Counted from the stretch's first letter, positions 42,905 through 55,606 are shown. The stretch is 64,000 nt of DNA from Kushneria pakistanensis (GCF_014652795.1 NZ_BMZM01000003.1:558001-622000), one strand, 5' to 3'. Numbers and translations are program-made. The notes: generated from the sequence alone by a model not told the origin.

Positions 42905-43882
42905 TTACAGCCAGCTCGATAGCGTCACTACTCCAAAGTAGTCGCTTTCATCCTGACTTTCGAATTCGCGACTGCGCTTCAGGGTGGTCAAACTTAAATT
43001 GTAGCGATCCCATGAAATGGCGCCGCCTATTTCCAGGTCCCCCACCCACTGGCGCTTGTCTACGCTATGGCTGTTTTCAAAGGTGTTGCCATCCAGCAGC
43101 ATGTTGCGAGCCATAAAGCGTCCCTGCGCATTCCCGAAGATGTACCAGTTGAAGGCACGATCGCGAGAAAACATCATGTTCGATGAGGTATAAGGCGCCA
43201 TGCCCGGGTTGGTGTATTGATTATCCAGTCGCCGACCCAGGCGGATGCTCAGCCCTGCAGAAGCATAGTCATAGAGATTACCCAGGGCAAAGCCTGCGTT
43301 GGGGCCATACTCCACTGCCAGACTGCCCAGACTATTGCGATGCCACCAGCTGCGCTGCATGATCAATGTCGCGGTGGGCTCATTATGCAGTTGATTGCGC
43401 CATCCCTTTGGGTCGTCACTGTCGACAAGATGATGAAAGTTTTTCTGTACTGTTTTCGCACCGGCCCCCGGCCCTATAAAACCGATATCCAGCGAGAAGG
43501 CATCATCGATACGCCATTGTGGAGTCAGGCGATGGCGATAAAGGGACAGCCCGCCGTAGAGGTACCCTGCATAGGGTCGGTCGTCAGTGATCAGGTCGCG
43601 GCGATCGGTATCTTCCGGCGTATACATCTGCTGGCCGAAGCGATAGGAAGCAGCGTCTACATCTTCTGAAGCCCAGCCGGGTATCCAGTTGGCGACCGAG
43701 CGGGTCCAGTGGTTGGGATCTGGCTCGAAGGACCAATTGCCCTCAACACCGTTGGTGTAGTGGCCATCGTCACTTCTTGCGGAAAAAAAATCGTTGGAAA
43801 GCTTGAAGGTCAAAACGCCATCTGCCATGGCAGTAGCGGAAAAGAGCAGGCCACTGCCTATCAGTATCGCGCGACAGATCAT
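42905..43882 (-). CDS. lpxR: Lipid A 3'-O-deacylase LpxR
   Basis: LpxR removes the 3'-acyloxyacyl chain from lipid A in the outer membrane, calcium-dependently. The 325-residue protein has a signal peptide ending TAMADG, the N-terminal active-site strand KLSNDFF, the YTNG turn, DRPYAGYLYGGL, and the GPGAGAK.VQKNFHHL region with the candidate catalytic histidine. It ends in a hydrophobic strand with Trp-Leu. AGGGA precedes the ATG. It is probably a single-gene unit with an unusual leader. Confidence 0.9.
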   Translation of the reverse strand: MICRAILIGSGLLFSATAMADGVLTFKLSNDFFSARSDDGHYTNGVEGNWSFEPDPNHWTRSVANWIPGWASEDVDAASYRFGQQMYTPEDTDRRDLITDDRPYAGYLYGGLSLYRHRLTPQWRIDDAFSLDIGFIGPGAGAKTVQKNFHHLVDSDDPKGWRNQLHNEPTATLIMQRSWWHRNSLGSLAVEYGPNAGFALGNLYDYASAGLSIRLGRRLDNQYTNPGMAPYTSSNMMFSRDRAFNWYIFGNAQGRFMARNMLLDGNTFENSHSVDKRQWVGDLEIGGAISWDRYNLSLTTLKRSREFESQDESDYFGVVTLSSWL

Positions 43883-43962
43883 GAGTAAAGTTCCCTTTTA
43901 ATGACATTGTTTTCATTAACCGGCTTACTTTAACCGATGATAAAACATCTTGCTTTACTCAT
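43881..43962 (-). promoter_or_regulatory. Self-complementary lpxR leader
   Basis: ATGAGTAAAG (plus 43881-43890) and CTTTACTCAT (plus 43953-43962) are exact inverted copies. In lpxR RNA the first segment is CTTTACTCAT, which contains the AT of the start codon; it could pair with the upstream ATGAGTAAAG across 62 bases. The upstream copy also opens an 11-codon reading frame. A TTAATGA/TCATTAA dyad (43898-43919) lies inside. Confidence 0.4.
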
Positions 43963-43975
43963 ATTAGGCGCATTA

Positions 43976-44001
43976 AAAAAACCGCCCATGGGGCGGTTTT
44001 T
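43976..44001. terminator. Bidirectional terminator downstream of slyB
   Basis: ACCGCCC (43981-43987), loop ATG, GGGCGGT (43991-43997), with an A-run before and T-run after. It ends slyB on the minus strand and could also act on plus-strand transcripts. Confidence 0.9.
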
Positions 44002-44033
44002 CGAAAGAGTCAGGCGAGCGTTGGTTCAGGAGC

Positions 44034-44501
44034 CTATTCTGGCGCAATACTCATGCTGTTGCCGGAACCAATAAGTCTGACGCGCTGGCCGGGCTGATAG
44101 GGCGTATCGGCCTTCTGGACAACAACCATATCCTGGCCGCTATCGGTACGTACCTGAATTTCATAGGCACTGACCTGATTGACGCGATCTTCAACCTTGC
44201 TGCCAGCCACCGCACCGCCGATACCACCTACCGCAGTGGTCAGCACGCGCCCAGAACCGCCGCCAAACTGATTGCCAAGCAGACCGCCCAGAACGGCGCC
44301 GCCAATACCGCCGAGTCCGGAGTTGTTCTCGTTGCCGGCCTGAATGGTAACAGGACGTACACCGGTCACCGTGCCATAGGTCACATTACGGGCGGTCTTG
44401 GCCTGGTTGCCGGTATAGGTATTACCGGAATAAATATCGCTATTGGCACACCCTCCAAGGGTCAGGGCACCAAGGGCTGCAACAACAAGATAACGCTTCA
44501 T
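44034..44501 (-). CDS. slyB: Outer membrane lipoprotein SlyB
   Basis: The 155-residue protein matches the length of E. coli SlyB. It has a lipoprotein signal with lipobox LTLGGC (Cys18), a glycine-zipper region (GLGGIGGAVLGGLLGNQFGGG and GGIGGAVAG) that inserts as two transmembrane helices, and a C-terminal soluble domain. SlyB stabilises the outer membrane under stress and is PhoP-controlled in enterobacteria; no PhoP site is seen here. A small CGTCGG/CCGACG hairpin sits between the promoter area and the start. Confidence 0.93.
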   Translation of the reverse strand: MKRYLVVAALGALTLGGCANSDIYSGNTYTGNQAKTARNVTYGTVTGVRPVTIQAGNENNSGLGGIGGAVLGGLLGNQFGGGSGRVLTTAVGGIGGAVAGSKVEDRVNQVSAYEIQVRTDSGQDMVVVQKADTPYQPGQRVRLIGSGNSMSIAPE

Positions 44502-44692
44502 GGGTAACTCCTGCGTCGGCGTGTTGCACCGACGGGCTGTTTATTCTGGAACGCTGTTTGACAATCGAAACCGGAACAGGTTTCCACCACCCTTCAATAT
44601 GATCATGGTGCCTGTCAGGCTGACTGGCAGAAGCCATGTCTGCAACACTGTAGCCTGCAGACATATCGACTGCCAGCGATAGCGCAGCCGGC

Positions 44693-45124
44693 TCAGGCAA
44701 GGCTCAGGGTCATGTCACGATGCGCAATGCCCGCATCCATGTAAATTTCACCGTGTGCCACAAACCCCAGCTGTTCATAAAACCCCATGGCATGCGTCTG
44801 CGCGCTGAGGACGCAATGGGTGAATTGTTGTGATCGGGCGTGGGCGATGACGTGATGCATCAGCCGTGCTCCCAGCCCAAGACCGCGATGGGAGGCGAGA
44901 ATGGCAACACGCCCGATATGGCCATCGGGAAGCAGTCTTGCAGTACCGCAGGGTATCTGACCAGCGCGTATCAGAAAGTGGGTGCACTCGGGGTCGAGTG
45001 CATCCAGTTCCTCGCTTTCATCCACGCCCTGTTCCTGAACAAAGACGACAAGGCGTATGCGGCTGCAGATTTCCCCCAGCGTGGCCCAGTCACTCGCCTC
45101 GATAGTAACCTCGTCATCGCGCAT
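44693..45124 (-). CDS. GNAT family N-acetyltransferase
   Basis: The 143-residue protein has the GNAT core: RIRLVVFVQEQGVDESEELDA near the start, the acetyl-CoA loop VAILASHRGLGLGARLM (R-x-x-G-x-G/A) and the YEQLGFVAHG motif. The N-terminal block resembles ElaA/YjcF-type members. Substrate unknown. It follows roxA by 2 bases on the same strand and is the last gene of the purB-roxA unit. Confidence 0.88.
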   Translation of the reverse strand: MRDDEVTIEASDWATLGEICSRIRLVVFVQEQGVDESEELDALDPECTHFLIRAGQIPCGTARLLPDGHIGRVAILASHRGLGLGARLMHHVIAHARSQQFTHCVLSAQTHAMGFYEQLGFVAHGEIYMDAGIAHRDMTLSLA

Positions 45125-45126
45125 GA

Positions 45127-47801
<2,675 letters not shown>

Positions 47802-48413
47802 TTATTCGTCGAGTGATTTGAGCGCACGCCGAATGCCGCTACGACCGGCAATCAGCTTCCAGCGGCGCCCGTCCTGTTGATGCCAGAGCAGGGCAAAGCG
47901 CACGCCTGACAGCAGGATGGCTCTGACCCGTTCAGGCATCTGCCGACTCTGCAGCAGGGAAGGGTCGCCCTGTACCACGATGCGATAGCGAAAGGTGGAC
48001 AGCGTGTCCTGATAGATTTCACCAAGGCTTGCGATCACGTTCTCATGCAGTTCGCCAAAGTGTTCCGACTGCGCCTGGACCCGGCCCAGACGCTGTCCCA
48101 GCGTGTTCATCATCTCCGTATTCTTGCGCAGACGATGCATGAGCAGAATCAGCGAAAAGCCGTAACGCATGACATTGGGAGAGACCTGCTGACGTGTCAG
48201 GACCCCATCCAGTGTTTCGATGCCCGGTCGCAGGTTGTTGATCTGGCCGCCGTAGACATCCTCAAAGGTAGCCGGGCTGGTCTCCAGCGTGGCCTTGATC
48301 AGGGTCGACCAGGCGCGTTCATTGGTATGTCCTGTACGGGCGAGCTCATCGACAACGGTCGCGGCCTGGAAAACGCCGGCCAGCGCCAGTGCCTGACGCG
48401 CCTCACTGTTCAT
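47802..48413 (-). CDS. hflD: High frequency lysogenization protein HflD
   Basis: HflD is a peripheral inner-membrane protein. In E. coli it affects lambda lysogeny by binding CII; its normal role is unknown. The 203-residue, mostly helical protein has the family blocks [19 protein letters not shown] near the start and [15 protein letters not shown]. It overlaps mnmA by ATGA and precedes purB, the same order as in E. coli. Confidence 0.94.
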   Translation of the reverse strand: MNSEARQALALAGVFQAATVVDELARTGHTNERAWSTLIKATLETSPATFEDVYGGQINNLRPGIETLDGVLTRQQVSPNVMRYGFSLILLMHRLRKNTEMMNTLGQRLGRVQAQSEHFGELHENVIASLGEIYQDTLSTFRYRIVVQGDPSLLQSRQMPERVRAILLSGVRFALLWHQQDGRRWKLIAGRSGIRRALKSLDE

Positions 48414-49552
48414 GCTGCACTCTCCAGCGCCTGGCGAAACGTCGTGGCAATCACCGCACCGCCCAGACAGACGTTGCCATCGTAAAGGACGGCGGACTGT
48501 CCCGGCGTGACGGCGCGCTGAGGCTCATCAAAGATCAGGGTGACGCTTTGATCGTCATTGATAATGACCCGACAGGGCTGATCGCTCTGGCGATAGCGGA
48601 TCTTGGCGCTGGCGCGAAATTCACGCATTGTCGGCGGTTCGCCGATCCAGTGCATGGCTTCAGTGGTCAGCGACTGTCGATACAGCAGGTCGTGATGTTT
48701 GCCCTGCACGGCGATCAGCACGTTGCGCTCAAGGTCCTTGTCTGCCACATACCAGGGGGCTTCGGGATAGCCGTTGATCCCACCGATGCCCAGCCCCTGA
48801 CGCTGTCCCAGGGTGTAGTACATCAGACCCATGTGCTCGCCGATATCCTCACCTTCCGTTGTCTGGATGCGCCCGGGCTGTGCCGGCAGGTACTGGCGCA
48901 GAAAATCGGCAAAGCGGCGCTCGCCAATAAAGCAGATGCCGGTAGAGTCCTTCTTGCGCGCTGTGGCCAGCCCGTGCTGTTCGGCCAGCGCCCGAACCTC
49001 TGATTTTTCCATTTCCCCGATGGGGAAAAGTGTGCGGCTCAGGGCCTGTTCGCTGACGGCATGCAGGAAGTAGCTTTGATCCTTGTTGGGATCGATACCC
49101 TTGCACAGCAGGGTGCGCTCACCATGCGCGCCGCGGCGCACATAGTGGCCGGTGGCGATCAGCTCGGCGCCCAGCATTTCCGCATAATCAAGAAAGACCT
49201 TGAACTTGATTTCACGGTTGCAAAGGATGTCCGGATTGGGGGTTCGCCCGGCCCGATACTCTTCAAGAAAGTGCTCGAAGACGTTATCCCAGTATTCGGC
49301 CGCAAAGTTGGCGGTATGAAGGCGGATGCCCAGCCGGTCACAAACGGCCTGGGCATCGGCCAGATCAGCCTTGGCCGTGCAGTATTCGGTACCGTCGTCC
49401 TCATCCCAGTTCTTCATGAAAAGGCCTTCCACGTGATAGCCCTGCTCAAGCAGCAACAGCGCGGTCACGGAGGAATCCACACCGCCGGACATGCCCACGA
49501 TGACCTTCGAAGCGGTGGAAGAGGGGACTGTATTGTTGACAGGGGAAGTCAT
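48410..49552 (-). CDS. mnmA: tRNA-specific 2-thiouridylase MnmA
   Basis: MnmA puts sulphur at position 2 of U34 in tRNAs for Lys, Glu and Gln. The 380-residue protein has the PP-loop [10 protein letters not shown] near residue 18, the first catalytic cysteine in [12 protein letters not shown] and the second in [12 protein letters not shown]. The open frame extends to 49639, but a TATAAT at 49586-49591 would place transcription start just before the alternative ATG at 49576, so 49552 is chosen. It is coupled to hflD. Confidence 0.94.
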   Translation of the reverse strand: MTSPVNNTVPSSTASKVIVGMSGGVDSSVTALLLLEQGYHVEGLFMKNWDEDDGTEYCTAKADLADAQAVCDRLGIRLHTANFAAEYWDNVFEHFLEEYRAGRTPNPDILCNREIKFKVFLDYAEMLGAELIATGHYVRRGAHGERTLLCKGIDPNKDQSYFLHAVSEQALSRTLFPIGEMEKSEVRALAEQHGLATARKKDSTGICFIGERRFADFLRQYLPAQPGRIQTTEGEDIGEHMGLMYYTLGQRQGLGIGGINGYPEAPWYVADKDLERNVLIAVQGKHHDLLYRQSLTTEAMHWIGEPPTMREFRASAKIRYRQSDQPCRVIINDDQSVTLIFDEPQRAVTPGQSAVLYDGNVCLGGAVIATTFRQALESAA

Positions 49553-49585
49553 GGCGTACCCGTCGTCAGATATCATTTGGCCGTC

Positions 49586-49591
49586 ATTATA
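49586..49591 (-). promoter_or_regulatory. Candidate -10 box for mnmA
   Basis: The minus strand reads TATAAT (perfect) 34 to 39 bases upstream of the mnmA start. No convincing -35 is visible at 16-18 bases. It may give mnmA-hflD-purB a promoter separate from rluE-nudJ. Confidence 0.45.
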
Positions 49592-49657
49592 CGCCAGCCG
49601 CCCCCTGCCTTGACAGGCGGTGGCGGATGATCGTGGCATAACGGCTTGTAGTGTCGA

Positions 49658-50128
49658 TCAGGGATGGTTCAAGTCCCGGATCAGAGTCAGCGGATAGGGG
49701 CGCTCTTCAAGGGCGTCACGGATCCGTCTGGCGACCAGCGGGCTTCTGAGACGGTGGGTACGTTCAAGGCGCTCGACCTGCGCCAGGCTGTACCAGTTCG
49801 CACCGGTGATGCCGTCATCAAGCGTCTGGCTCACTTGTCGTATCGGGCGGGCCAGAAAGGTATGGCTATGATAGACGACGTCGTTGGGGGCCGTGTTGAT
49901 GTAAAGTCCCAGATAGCCTTCCAGCGCAATCTCCCAGCCACTCTCTTCAAGGGTTTCGCGATGCACGGCATCAATCAGGGACTCATCGGCTTCCAGATGA
50001 CCGGCTGGCTGGTTGAACACCGTGATGCTTGAGGCCGTATTCATGCGATCACGCTCCTCGACCAGCAAGAAACGGTCACGGTCGATCACGACAGCGGCTA
50101 CCGTCACGTGTGGCAAAAATCGGCTCAT
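49658..50128 (-). CDS. nudJ: Nudix phosphatase NudJ
   Basis: The 156-residue hydrolase has the Nudix box GHLEADESLIDAVHRETLEESGWE, matching G-x5-E-x7-R-E-x2-E-E-x-G, near residues 43-65. E. coli NudJ dephosphorylates nucleoside tri- and diphosphates and hydroxymethylpyrimidine pyrophosphate. The ATG at 50128 overlaps the rluE stop (ATGA), and the longer frame to 50245 only mirrors rluE. It lies between rluE and mnmA as in E. coli. Confidence 0.93.
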   Translation of the reverse strand: MSRFLPHVTVAAVVIDRDRFLLVEERDRMNTASSITVFNQPAGHLEADESLIDAVHRETLEESGWEIALEGYLGLYINTAPNDVVYHSHTFLARPIRQVSQTLDDGITGANWYSLAQVERLERTHRLRSPLVARRIRDALEERPYPLTLIRDLNHP

Positions 50129-50733
50129 TGTTCTTTCCTGCGTGGCCTGCTGCGTGGTGCGCGCGCCTGGCCCGGTCGTGAGGTGCGTGGCATATGGATC
50201 GTCTCGCGTCGCCATTCGCCGGGAGATAACGTTCCCAGCGTCCATTGTCCGATGGCTGTGCGAATCAAACGCAGGGTGGGATGGCCGACATGGGCTGTCA
50301 TTCGACGCACCTGGCGGTTGCGCCCTTCGGTAATCGATATTTCAAGCCAGGTGTCGACAATGTTGGCGCGATGGCGTACCGGCGGTTCTCGTCGTGACAC
50401 TACCGGTGTGTCGATTCGCCTGACCCTGGCCGGCCGTGTCAGGCCGTCCTTTAGCGTCACTCCTCTGGCCAGGGCCTTGAGAGCGTTGTCATCAGGCTGA
50501 CCTTCTACCAGGACAAGATAGGTCTTGGACTGCTTGTGATCAGGATGCGTAATCCGGTGGGCCAGCATGCCGTCATCGGTCAGCAGTAAAAGCCCTTCGC
50601 TGTCGTAATCCAGCCGACCGGCGGGGTAGATGTCAGGAATGCTCAGCCACTGGGCAAGCGTGTCGCGACCCTGATGATCCGTGAACTGGGTAAGCACCTG
50701 AAAGGGCTTGTGAAAGAGATAAAGTGTACTCAT
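50125..50733 (-). CDS. rluE: 23S rRNA pseudouridine synthase RluE
   Basis: RluE makes pseudouridine at position 2457 of 23S rRNA. The 202-residue protein has the catalytic aspartate in GRLDYDSEGLLLLT (residues 39-52), the later EGRNRQVRRM motif of the RsuA group, and a basic tail (about 185-202). It lacks an S4 domain, which suits RluE. It is first in the rluE-nudJ-mnmA-hflD-purB order and diverges from icd, the classical arrangement. Confidence 0.94.
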   Translation of the reverse strand: MSTLYLFHKPFQVLTQFTDHQGRDTLAQWLSIPDIYPAGRLDYDSEGLLLLTDDGMLAHRITHPDHKQSKTYLVLVEGQPDDNALKALARGVTLKDGLTRPARVRRIDTPVVSRREPPVRHRANIVDTWLEISITEGRNRQVRRMTAHVGHPTLRLIRTAIGQWTLGTLSPGEWRRETIHMPRTSRPGQARAPRSRPRRKEQ

Positions 50734-50744
50734 AAGCGTGGCCT

Positions 50745-50756
50745 GATTGTCGACAA
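50745..50756. promoter_or_regulatory. GATTGTCGACAA palindromic element between rluE and icd
   Basis: TTGTCGACAA (50747-50756) is a 10-bp palindrome. The run GATTGTCGACA is repeated in reverse before the purine permease at 12681-12691. A second GTCGAC site (TAGTCGACTC) occurs near 50790. Confidence 0.35.
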
Positions 50757-50844
50757 CCTCTACGCAGTGACAGGGTCTTGATGCTACATTAGTCGACTCA
50801 TTTCAGAACAGAATCTTTCGTTCCCATCACGCCGGAGTATTTCC

Positions 50845-52110
50845 ATGCCCAGCGGCAATATCAGCATTCCCAGCAGCGGTCGGATGATTACGATCAATGA
50901 CGATTTCACGCTTGCGGTACCGGATCGACCCATTATTCCCTTCATTGAAGGCGACGGCATTGGCGCAGACATTACACCTGCCATGCAAAGGGTTGTTGAT
51001 GCCGCCGTGGCAAGCGCCTACGGCGGGCAGCGCGAAATCCAGTGGATGGAAATCTATGCCGGTGAAAAGGCCACACGTGTCTACGGAGAGGACCACTGGC
51101 TGCCTCAGGAAACCCTTGAAGCCGTCAGGGATCATGTGGTGTCGATCAAGGGGCCGCTGACGACGCCTGTTGGTGGTGGCATTCGCTCACTCAACGTCAC
51201 GCTTCGCCAGACGCTGGATCTTTATGTTTGTGAGCGCCCGGTACGGTGGTTCAAGGGCGTGCCCAGCCCGGTACGCAAGCCACAAAATGTCGACATGGTG
51301 ATCTTCCGGGAAAATGCCGAGGACATCTATGCCGGTATCGAGTGGCAGGCCGGAACCGAGGAAAACCGGAAGCTGATCCAGTTCCTGCGCAAAGAGATGC
51401 AGGTCGACAATATCCGCTTTACCGAGCAGTGTGGCATCGGTATCAAGCCGGTATCGGAAGAGGGCAGCAAGCGGCTGGTGCGCAAGGCGATTCACCATGC
51501 CATCGATAATGGTCGTGAGTCGGTGACGCTGGTGCACAAGGGCAACATCATGAAGTTCACCGAAGGCGCCTTCAAGCAGTGGGGCTATGAGGTGGCGCGT
51601 GACGAGTTCGGTGCAGAGCTGCTCGATGGTGGACCCTGGCTTTCCATGGAAAATCCGCGTGATGGCAGCACCATTGTCATCAAGGATGTCATTGCTGATG
51701 CCATGCTGCAGGAGGTGCTGATCCATCCCGAACAATTCGATGTCATTGCCACGCTCAATCTCAATGGCGATTTCCTGTCCGATGCACTGGCCGCCCAGGT
51801 CGGGGGCATCGGCATTGCACCCGGCGCCAACCGCGGTGACGCCGTGGCCATGTTCGAGGCAACCCATGGGACGGCACCGAAACTCGCCGGCAAGGACAGC
51901 GCCAATCCGGGGTCACTGATCCTGTCGGCTGAAATGATGCTGCGCTATCTGGGCTGGGATGACGCGGCAGCGGTTATCATTAACGCCATGGAGTCAACGA
52001 TCGCCCGCGGCGAGGTGACAGGCGACTTCCATCAGGTCATGGAGCAGGCGACGCTGCTGGGCACTTCGGCCTTCGCTGACGCCGTGATTTGCCAGATGAC
52101 CTCCTCATAG
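50845..52110 (+). CDS. icd: NADP-dependent isocitrate dehydrogenase
   Basis: Icd converts isocitrate to 2-oxoglutarate in the TCA cycle, producing NADPH. The 421-residue homodimeric enzyme has [10 protein letters not shown] near the start, the phosphorylatable serine loop in [22 protein letters not shown], and [19 protein letters not shown], whose context indicates NADP use. GGAG is 7 bases before the ATG. It is divergent from rluE as in E. coli. Confidence 0.97.
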   Translation: MPSGNISIPSSGRMITINDDFTLAVPDRPIIPFIEGDGIGADITPAMQRVVDAAVASAYGGQREIQWMEIYAGEKATRVYGEDHWLPQETLEAVRDHVVSIKGPLTTPVGGGIRSLNVTLRQTLDLYVCERPVRWFKGVPSPVRKPQNVDMVIFRENAEDIYAGIEWQAGTEENRKLIQFLRKEMQVDNIRFTEQCGIGIKPVSEEGSKRLVRKAIHHAIDNGRESVTLVHKGNIMKFTEGAFKQWGYEVARDEFGAELLDGGPWLSMENPRDGSTIVIKDVIADAMLQEVLIHPEQFDVIATLNLNGDFLSDALAAQVGGIGIAPGANRGDAVAMFEATHGTAPKLAGKDSANPGSLILSAEMMLRYLGWDDAAAVIINAMESTIARGEVTGDFHQVMEQATLLGTSAFADAVICQMTSS

Positions 52111-52452
52111 ACATCGATAATCACGTGCCGTAACGCCAATCGGCAGTGACGCGCGTTCAACACGATATGCCGCGCGTCGCTCTCGTTTCACCACGCGGGC
52201 ATGAGATACTGTTTTTGTTGCCGCGCGCTTGCATCGTCGGCAGGGCAGCACCATCTTTAGGGGAACACTGAGGCTTGTTAGCGCTCAAACTGTTAGCTCG
52301 ATGAGTGCATTCAATCATCTTTCCGCTTGTTTTCATCGATCCGGGCACATATGTTCAAGATAGATAGTGAGGCACTTCACTGCGATTTTCGTAATACGGT
52401 CACTCATGCAGGCATCACACCACCCGACTCCGACCACGAGGAGCAGGGAAAC
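52111..52452. other. 342-base gap between icd and clpS
   Basis: It holds an inverted repeat GACGCGCG (52148-52155) / CGCGCGTC (52171-52178) that might end icd without a clear T-run, and two TGTTAGC copies 15 bp apart (52276-52282 and 52291-52297). In-frame sequence from 52351 could encode an N-terminal extension of ClpS. No cold-shock gene, tRNA or other product is visible, although E. coli has cspD next to clpS. Confidence 0.5.
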
Positions 52453-52740
52453 GTGGCCGAGCAGTCGAGCGATCCCGAGCTTGAAGAACCGCCGCTTTAC
52501 AAGGTGGTACTTCACAATGACGACTACACGCCCATGGAGTTTGTCGTCGAAGTACTTCAAACCTTTTTCGCCATGGATCACGAGAAGGCGGTACAGATCA
52601 TGCTGGCCGTTCATACTCAGGGTAAGGCGACCTGTGGCATCTATACCCGTGATATCGCGGAAACCAGGAGCCAGCAGGTCAATCAATACGCTCGAGAATG
52701 CCAGCATCCACTGCTGTGCGATATCGACCGGGCAGACTGA
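52453..52740 (+). CDS. clpS: ClpA adaptor protein ClpS
   Basis: ClpS recognises N-degrons and delivers them to ClpAP. The core has [20 protein letters not shown], with the Asn-Asp pair that binds the N-terminal amine, and the late [29 protein letters not shown] at 52453 with AGGGA 5 bases upstream gives 95 residues; in-frame ATGs at 52351 and 52327 would give 129 or 137 residues but lack a ribosome site. Pseudomonads carry an N-terminal extension, so the longer form is possible. clpA follows 30 bases later. Confidence 0.9.
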   Translation: MAEQSSDPELEEPPLYKVVLHNDDYTPMEFVVEVLQTFFAMDHEKAVQIMLAVHTQGKATCGIYTRDIAETRSQQVNQYARECQHPLLCDIDRAD

Positions 52741-52770
52741 GCTGTCTGCAGCGGCCAAGAGGGGACTGCC

Positions 52771-55044
52771 ATGTTGAGCAAAGAACTTGAATTGACCCTG
52801 AACACCGCATTTACCGTGGCGCGGTCAAAGCGCCATGAGTTCATGACTGTTGAGCACCTTCTGCTGGCATTGCTGGACAATGCTTCGGCAGCCGATGTCC
52901 TGCGCGCCTGTGGGGCGAATCTCGACAAGCTTCGCACCGATCTGCAGGATTTTATCAATACCACGACCCCGCTGATCCCCGAGGATCAGGATGATCGTGA
53001 AACCCAGCCCACGCTGGGCTTTCAGCGTGTGCTTCAGCGCGCGGTCTTCCACGTGCAGTCGTCCGGCAAGTCGGAAGTGACCGGTGCCAATGTACTGGTC
53101 GCCATCTTCTCCGAACAGGAAAGCCAGGCCGTCTATTTTCTCAAGCAGCAGAACGTGGCGCGTGTCGATGCGGTCAACTATATCGCACACGGCATTGCCA
53201 AGGTGGCTGGGCATAATCAGCAGGGTCAGCACAACAGCGGTGGTGAATCCGAAGATAGTGAAGAAGCATCCGGTGATGCTTCGTCGCATCCGCTGACCGG
53301 CTATGCCACCAATCTGAATGAGCAGGCACGCATTGGCCGTATCGATCCGCTGGTCGGGCGCGATCATGAGCTGGAACGTGTGGTGCAGATTCTGGCACGT
53401 CGTCGCAAGAACAACCCTCTGCTGGTGGGCGAGGCCGGTGTCGGCAAGACCGCCATTGCCGAAGGGCTTGCCAAGCGCATCGTGGAGGAGGATGTACCCG
53501 ACGTCATCAGTGACGCCGTGGTCTATTCACTTGATATGGGTGCCCTGCTGGCAGGCACCAAGTATCGTGGCGATTTCGAAAAGCGTCTGAAGGGGCTTCT
53601 CGCCGAACTCAAGAAAGAGCCCAACTCGATTCTGTTCATCGATGAGATTCATACCATCATCGGTGCCGGTGCGGCGTCTGGCGGCGTCATGGATGCTTCC
53701 AACCTGCTCAAGCCCATGCTGTCATCGGGCGAGCTGCGTTGTATCGGATCAACGACCTTTCAGGAATTCCGCGGCATTTTTGAGAAGGATCGTGCGCTGG
53801 CGCGTCGCTTCCAGAAAGTGGATGTCATGGAGCCTACGGTCGAGGATGCCATTCGCATTCTGAAAGGATTGCGTGGCCGCTTTGAGGAGCATCACCAGCT
53901 CAAGTATACCGATGCTGCCATGGAAGCCGCTGTACGACTGGCGTCGCGCTATATCAATGACCGCTACTTGCCGGACAAGGCCATTGATGTCATCGATGAA
54001 GCCGGCGCCCATCAGCGGCTGCTGCCGGTTGAAGCGCGTCTTTCCCAGATCGACGTTGAGCAGATCGAGGCGATTGTGGCTTCCATCGCGCGTATTCCGC
54101 CCAAAAGTGTTTCCAGCTCCGATCGCAAGCTGCTGGCGGATCTTGAGCGCAATCTCAAGATGCTGGTTTTTGGTCAGGACGAGGCCATCGACAGCCTGTC
54201 TTCGGCCATCAAGCTTTCCCGTGCCGGGTTGGGTTCGCCCGACAAGCCGGTAGGCAACTTCCTGTTTGCCGGCCCGACCGGGGTGGGCAAGACTGAAGTG
54301 GCACGGCAGCTGGCCCAGATCATGGGTATCGAGCTGGTACGCTTTGACATGTCCGAGTACATGGAGCGTCATACCGTATCGCGTCTGATCGGTGCGCCTC
54401 CAGGCTACGTGGGTTATGACCAGGGCGGGCTTTTGACCGAGGCGGTCACCAAGAATCCGCACTGCGTGCTGTTGCTTGATGAGATTGAAAAGGCGCATCC
54501 GGATGTCTTCAACCTGCTGCTGCAGGTGATGGATCACGGCAAGCTGACCGACAACAACGGGCGCGAAGCGGATTTCCGCAATGTAATTCTGGTCATGACG
54601 TCCAATGCAGGCGCAGAGCTGGCATCACGTCGCTCCATTGGCTTCCAGACCCAGGATCACTCCACCGACGCTATGGAAACCATTCGACGTACGTTCACAC
54701 CAGAATTCCGTAACCGATTGGACAGCATCATTCAGTTCCGTCATCTGGATATGGATATTGTGCGTAACGTCGTCGACAAGTTTCTGGTGGAACTGCAGGC
54801 ACAGCTGGACGAAAAGCGTGTGCAGCTTGACGTTGATGATGAGGCTCGTGGCTGGCTTGCCGAGCACGGGTACGACCCGCAGATGGGTGCACGCCCCATG
54901 GCGCGCCTGATCCAGGAAAAGATCAAGAAGCCGCTGGCCGAAATGATTCTGTTCGGCGATCTGGCCGATCACGGCGGGACAGTGCATGTCACGCTGGAGG
55001 ATGGAGAGCTGCAGCTTTCAGCGGCTGCCGAACAGGTCGCCTGA
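52771..55044 (+). CDS. clpA: ATP-dependent Clp protease ATP-binding subunit ClpA
   Basis: ClpA unfolds proteins and feeds them to ClpP. The 757-residue protein has the N-domain that binds ClpS (to about 145), a linker rich in Ser/Gly/Glu (about 150-170), D1 with Walker [10 protein letters not shown]2 with GPTGVGKT and [12 protein letters not shown], and the SIGF loop that docks to ClpP. clpP is elsewhere. GAGGGG precedes the ATG. It forms an operon with clpS and ends at a UUCG-loop terminator. Confidence 0.97.
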   Translation: MLSKELELTLNTAFTVARSKRHEFMTVEHLLLALLDNASAADVLRACGANLDKLRTDLQDFINTTTPLIPEDQDDRETQPTLGFQRVLQRAVFHVQSSGKSEVTGANVLVAIFSEQESQAVYFLKQQNVARVDAVNYIAHGIAKVAGHNQQGQHNSGGESEDSEEASGDASSHPLTGYATNLNEQARIGRIDPLVGRDHELERVVQILARRRKNNPLLVGEAGVGKTAIAEGLAKRIVEEDVPDVISDAVVYSLDMGALLAGTKYRGDFEKRLKGLLAELKKEPNSILFIDEIHTIIGAGAASGGVMDASNLLKPMLSSGELRCIGSTTFQEFRGIFEKDRALARRFQKVDVMEPTVEDAIRILKGLRGRFEEHHQLKYTDAAMEAAVRLASRYINDRYLPDKAIDVIDEAGAHQRLLPVEARLSQIDVEQIEAIVASIARIPPKSVSSSDRKLLADLERNLKMLVFGQDEAIDSLSSAIKLSRAGLGSPDKPVGNFLFAGPTGVGKTEVARQLAQIMGIELVRFDMSEYMERHTVSRLIGAPPGYVGYDQGGLLTEAVTKNPHCVLLLDEIEKAHPDVFNLLLQVMDHGKLTDNNGREADFRNVILVMTSNAGAELASRRSIGFQTQDHSTDAMETIRRTFTPEFRNRLDSIIQFRHLDMDIVRNVVDKFLVELQAQLDEKRVQLDVDDEARGWLAEHGYDPQMGARPMARLIQEKIKKPLAEMILFGDLADHGGTVHVTLEDGELQLSAAAEQVA

Positions 55045-55070
55045 TCGGCACGCCATACCAGTAGTCACTG

Positions 55071-55099
55071 ACGCCCTGTCTTCGGACGGGGCGTTTTTT
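55071..55099 (+). terminator. Rho-independent terminator after clpA
   Basis: ACGCCCTGTC (55071-55080), TTCG tetraloop, GACGGGGCGT (55085-55094), then five T. The C(UUCG)G loop is extra stable in RNA. Confidence 0.93.
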
Positions 55100-55234
55100 C
55101 ATGCGCGGGAATGGATGGCAAACCAGAAGCTATCCATCGGCCAGCGAGCTGTCGGTCAGTCTGAAAAAGCCAGAGCGCCGTGAAGCATGGGAGACGCGAG
55201 GAGGGAGCGTGCAGAATAAGGACGCATCGCGTCC

Positions 55235-55453
55235 TTAGCGGGAGCGATAGACGATACGGCCCTTGGAGAGATCGTAGGGCGTCAGTTCTACCTTGACCTT
55301 GTCGCCGGTCAGAATGCGGATGTAGTTCTTGCGCATCTTGCCGGAAATGTGTGCTGTCACCACGTGGCCGTTTTCAAGCTCGACGCGAAACATGGTGTTG
55401 GGAAGCGTATCGACAATCACGCCTTCCATTTCAATATGATCTTCTCTTGCCAT
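55235..55453 (-). CDS. infA: Translation initiation factor IF-1
   Basis: The 72-residue OB-fold protein blocks the ribosomal A site during initiation. It reads [11 protein letters not shown] at the start and has [28 protein letters not shown]; the length equals that of E. coli IF-1. The open frame continues to 55525, but the ATG at 55453 is the family start. It lies between clpA and bpt on the minus strand, with 153 bases to bpt. Confidence 0.98.
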   Translation of the reverse strand: MAREDHIEMEGVIVDTLPNTMFRVELENGHVVTAHISGKMRKNYIRILTGDKVKVELTPYDLSKGRIVYRSR

Positions 55454-55606
55454 ATGATGCATTCCCCGATAATCGTAATATGAGCACGCCATCAGGGCAG
55501 TCTTGCTGACCCGACGGTCAGACAACGTGAATGATGGCGGACTGAACGGGCGATATTTTGCCTGATACCCGCCTGAAGCGCAAAGGCACTGGAGGCTCGT
55601 GACGCT

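Noticed and set aside
43920-43945. PhoP box upstream of lpxR
   Set aside because: Two CGGTTAA copies on the minus strand are 14 bases apart; PhoP needs GGTTTA repeats with an 11-base period.
52157-52348. Cold-shock gene cspD divergent from clpS
   Set aside because: The minus-strand frame here lacks the cold-shock RNA-binding motifs.
55454-55606. tRNA-Ser between infA and bpt, as in E. coli
   Set aside because: The gap has no cloverleaf-like sequence or TTCRA-type T-loop.
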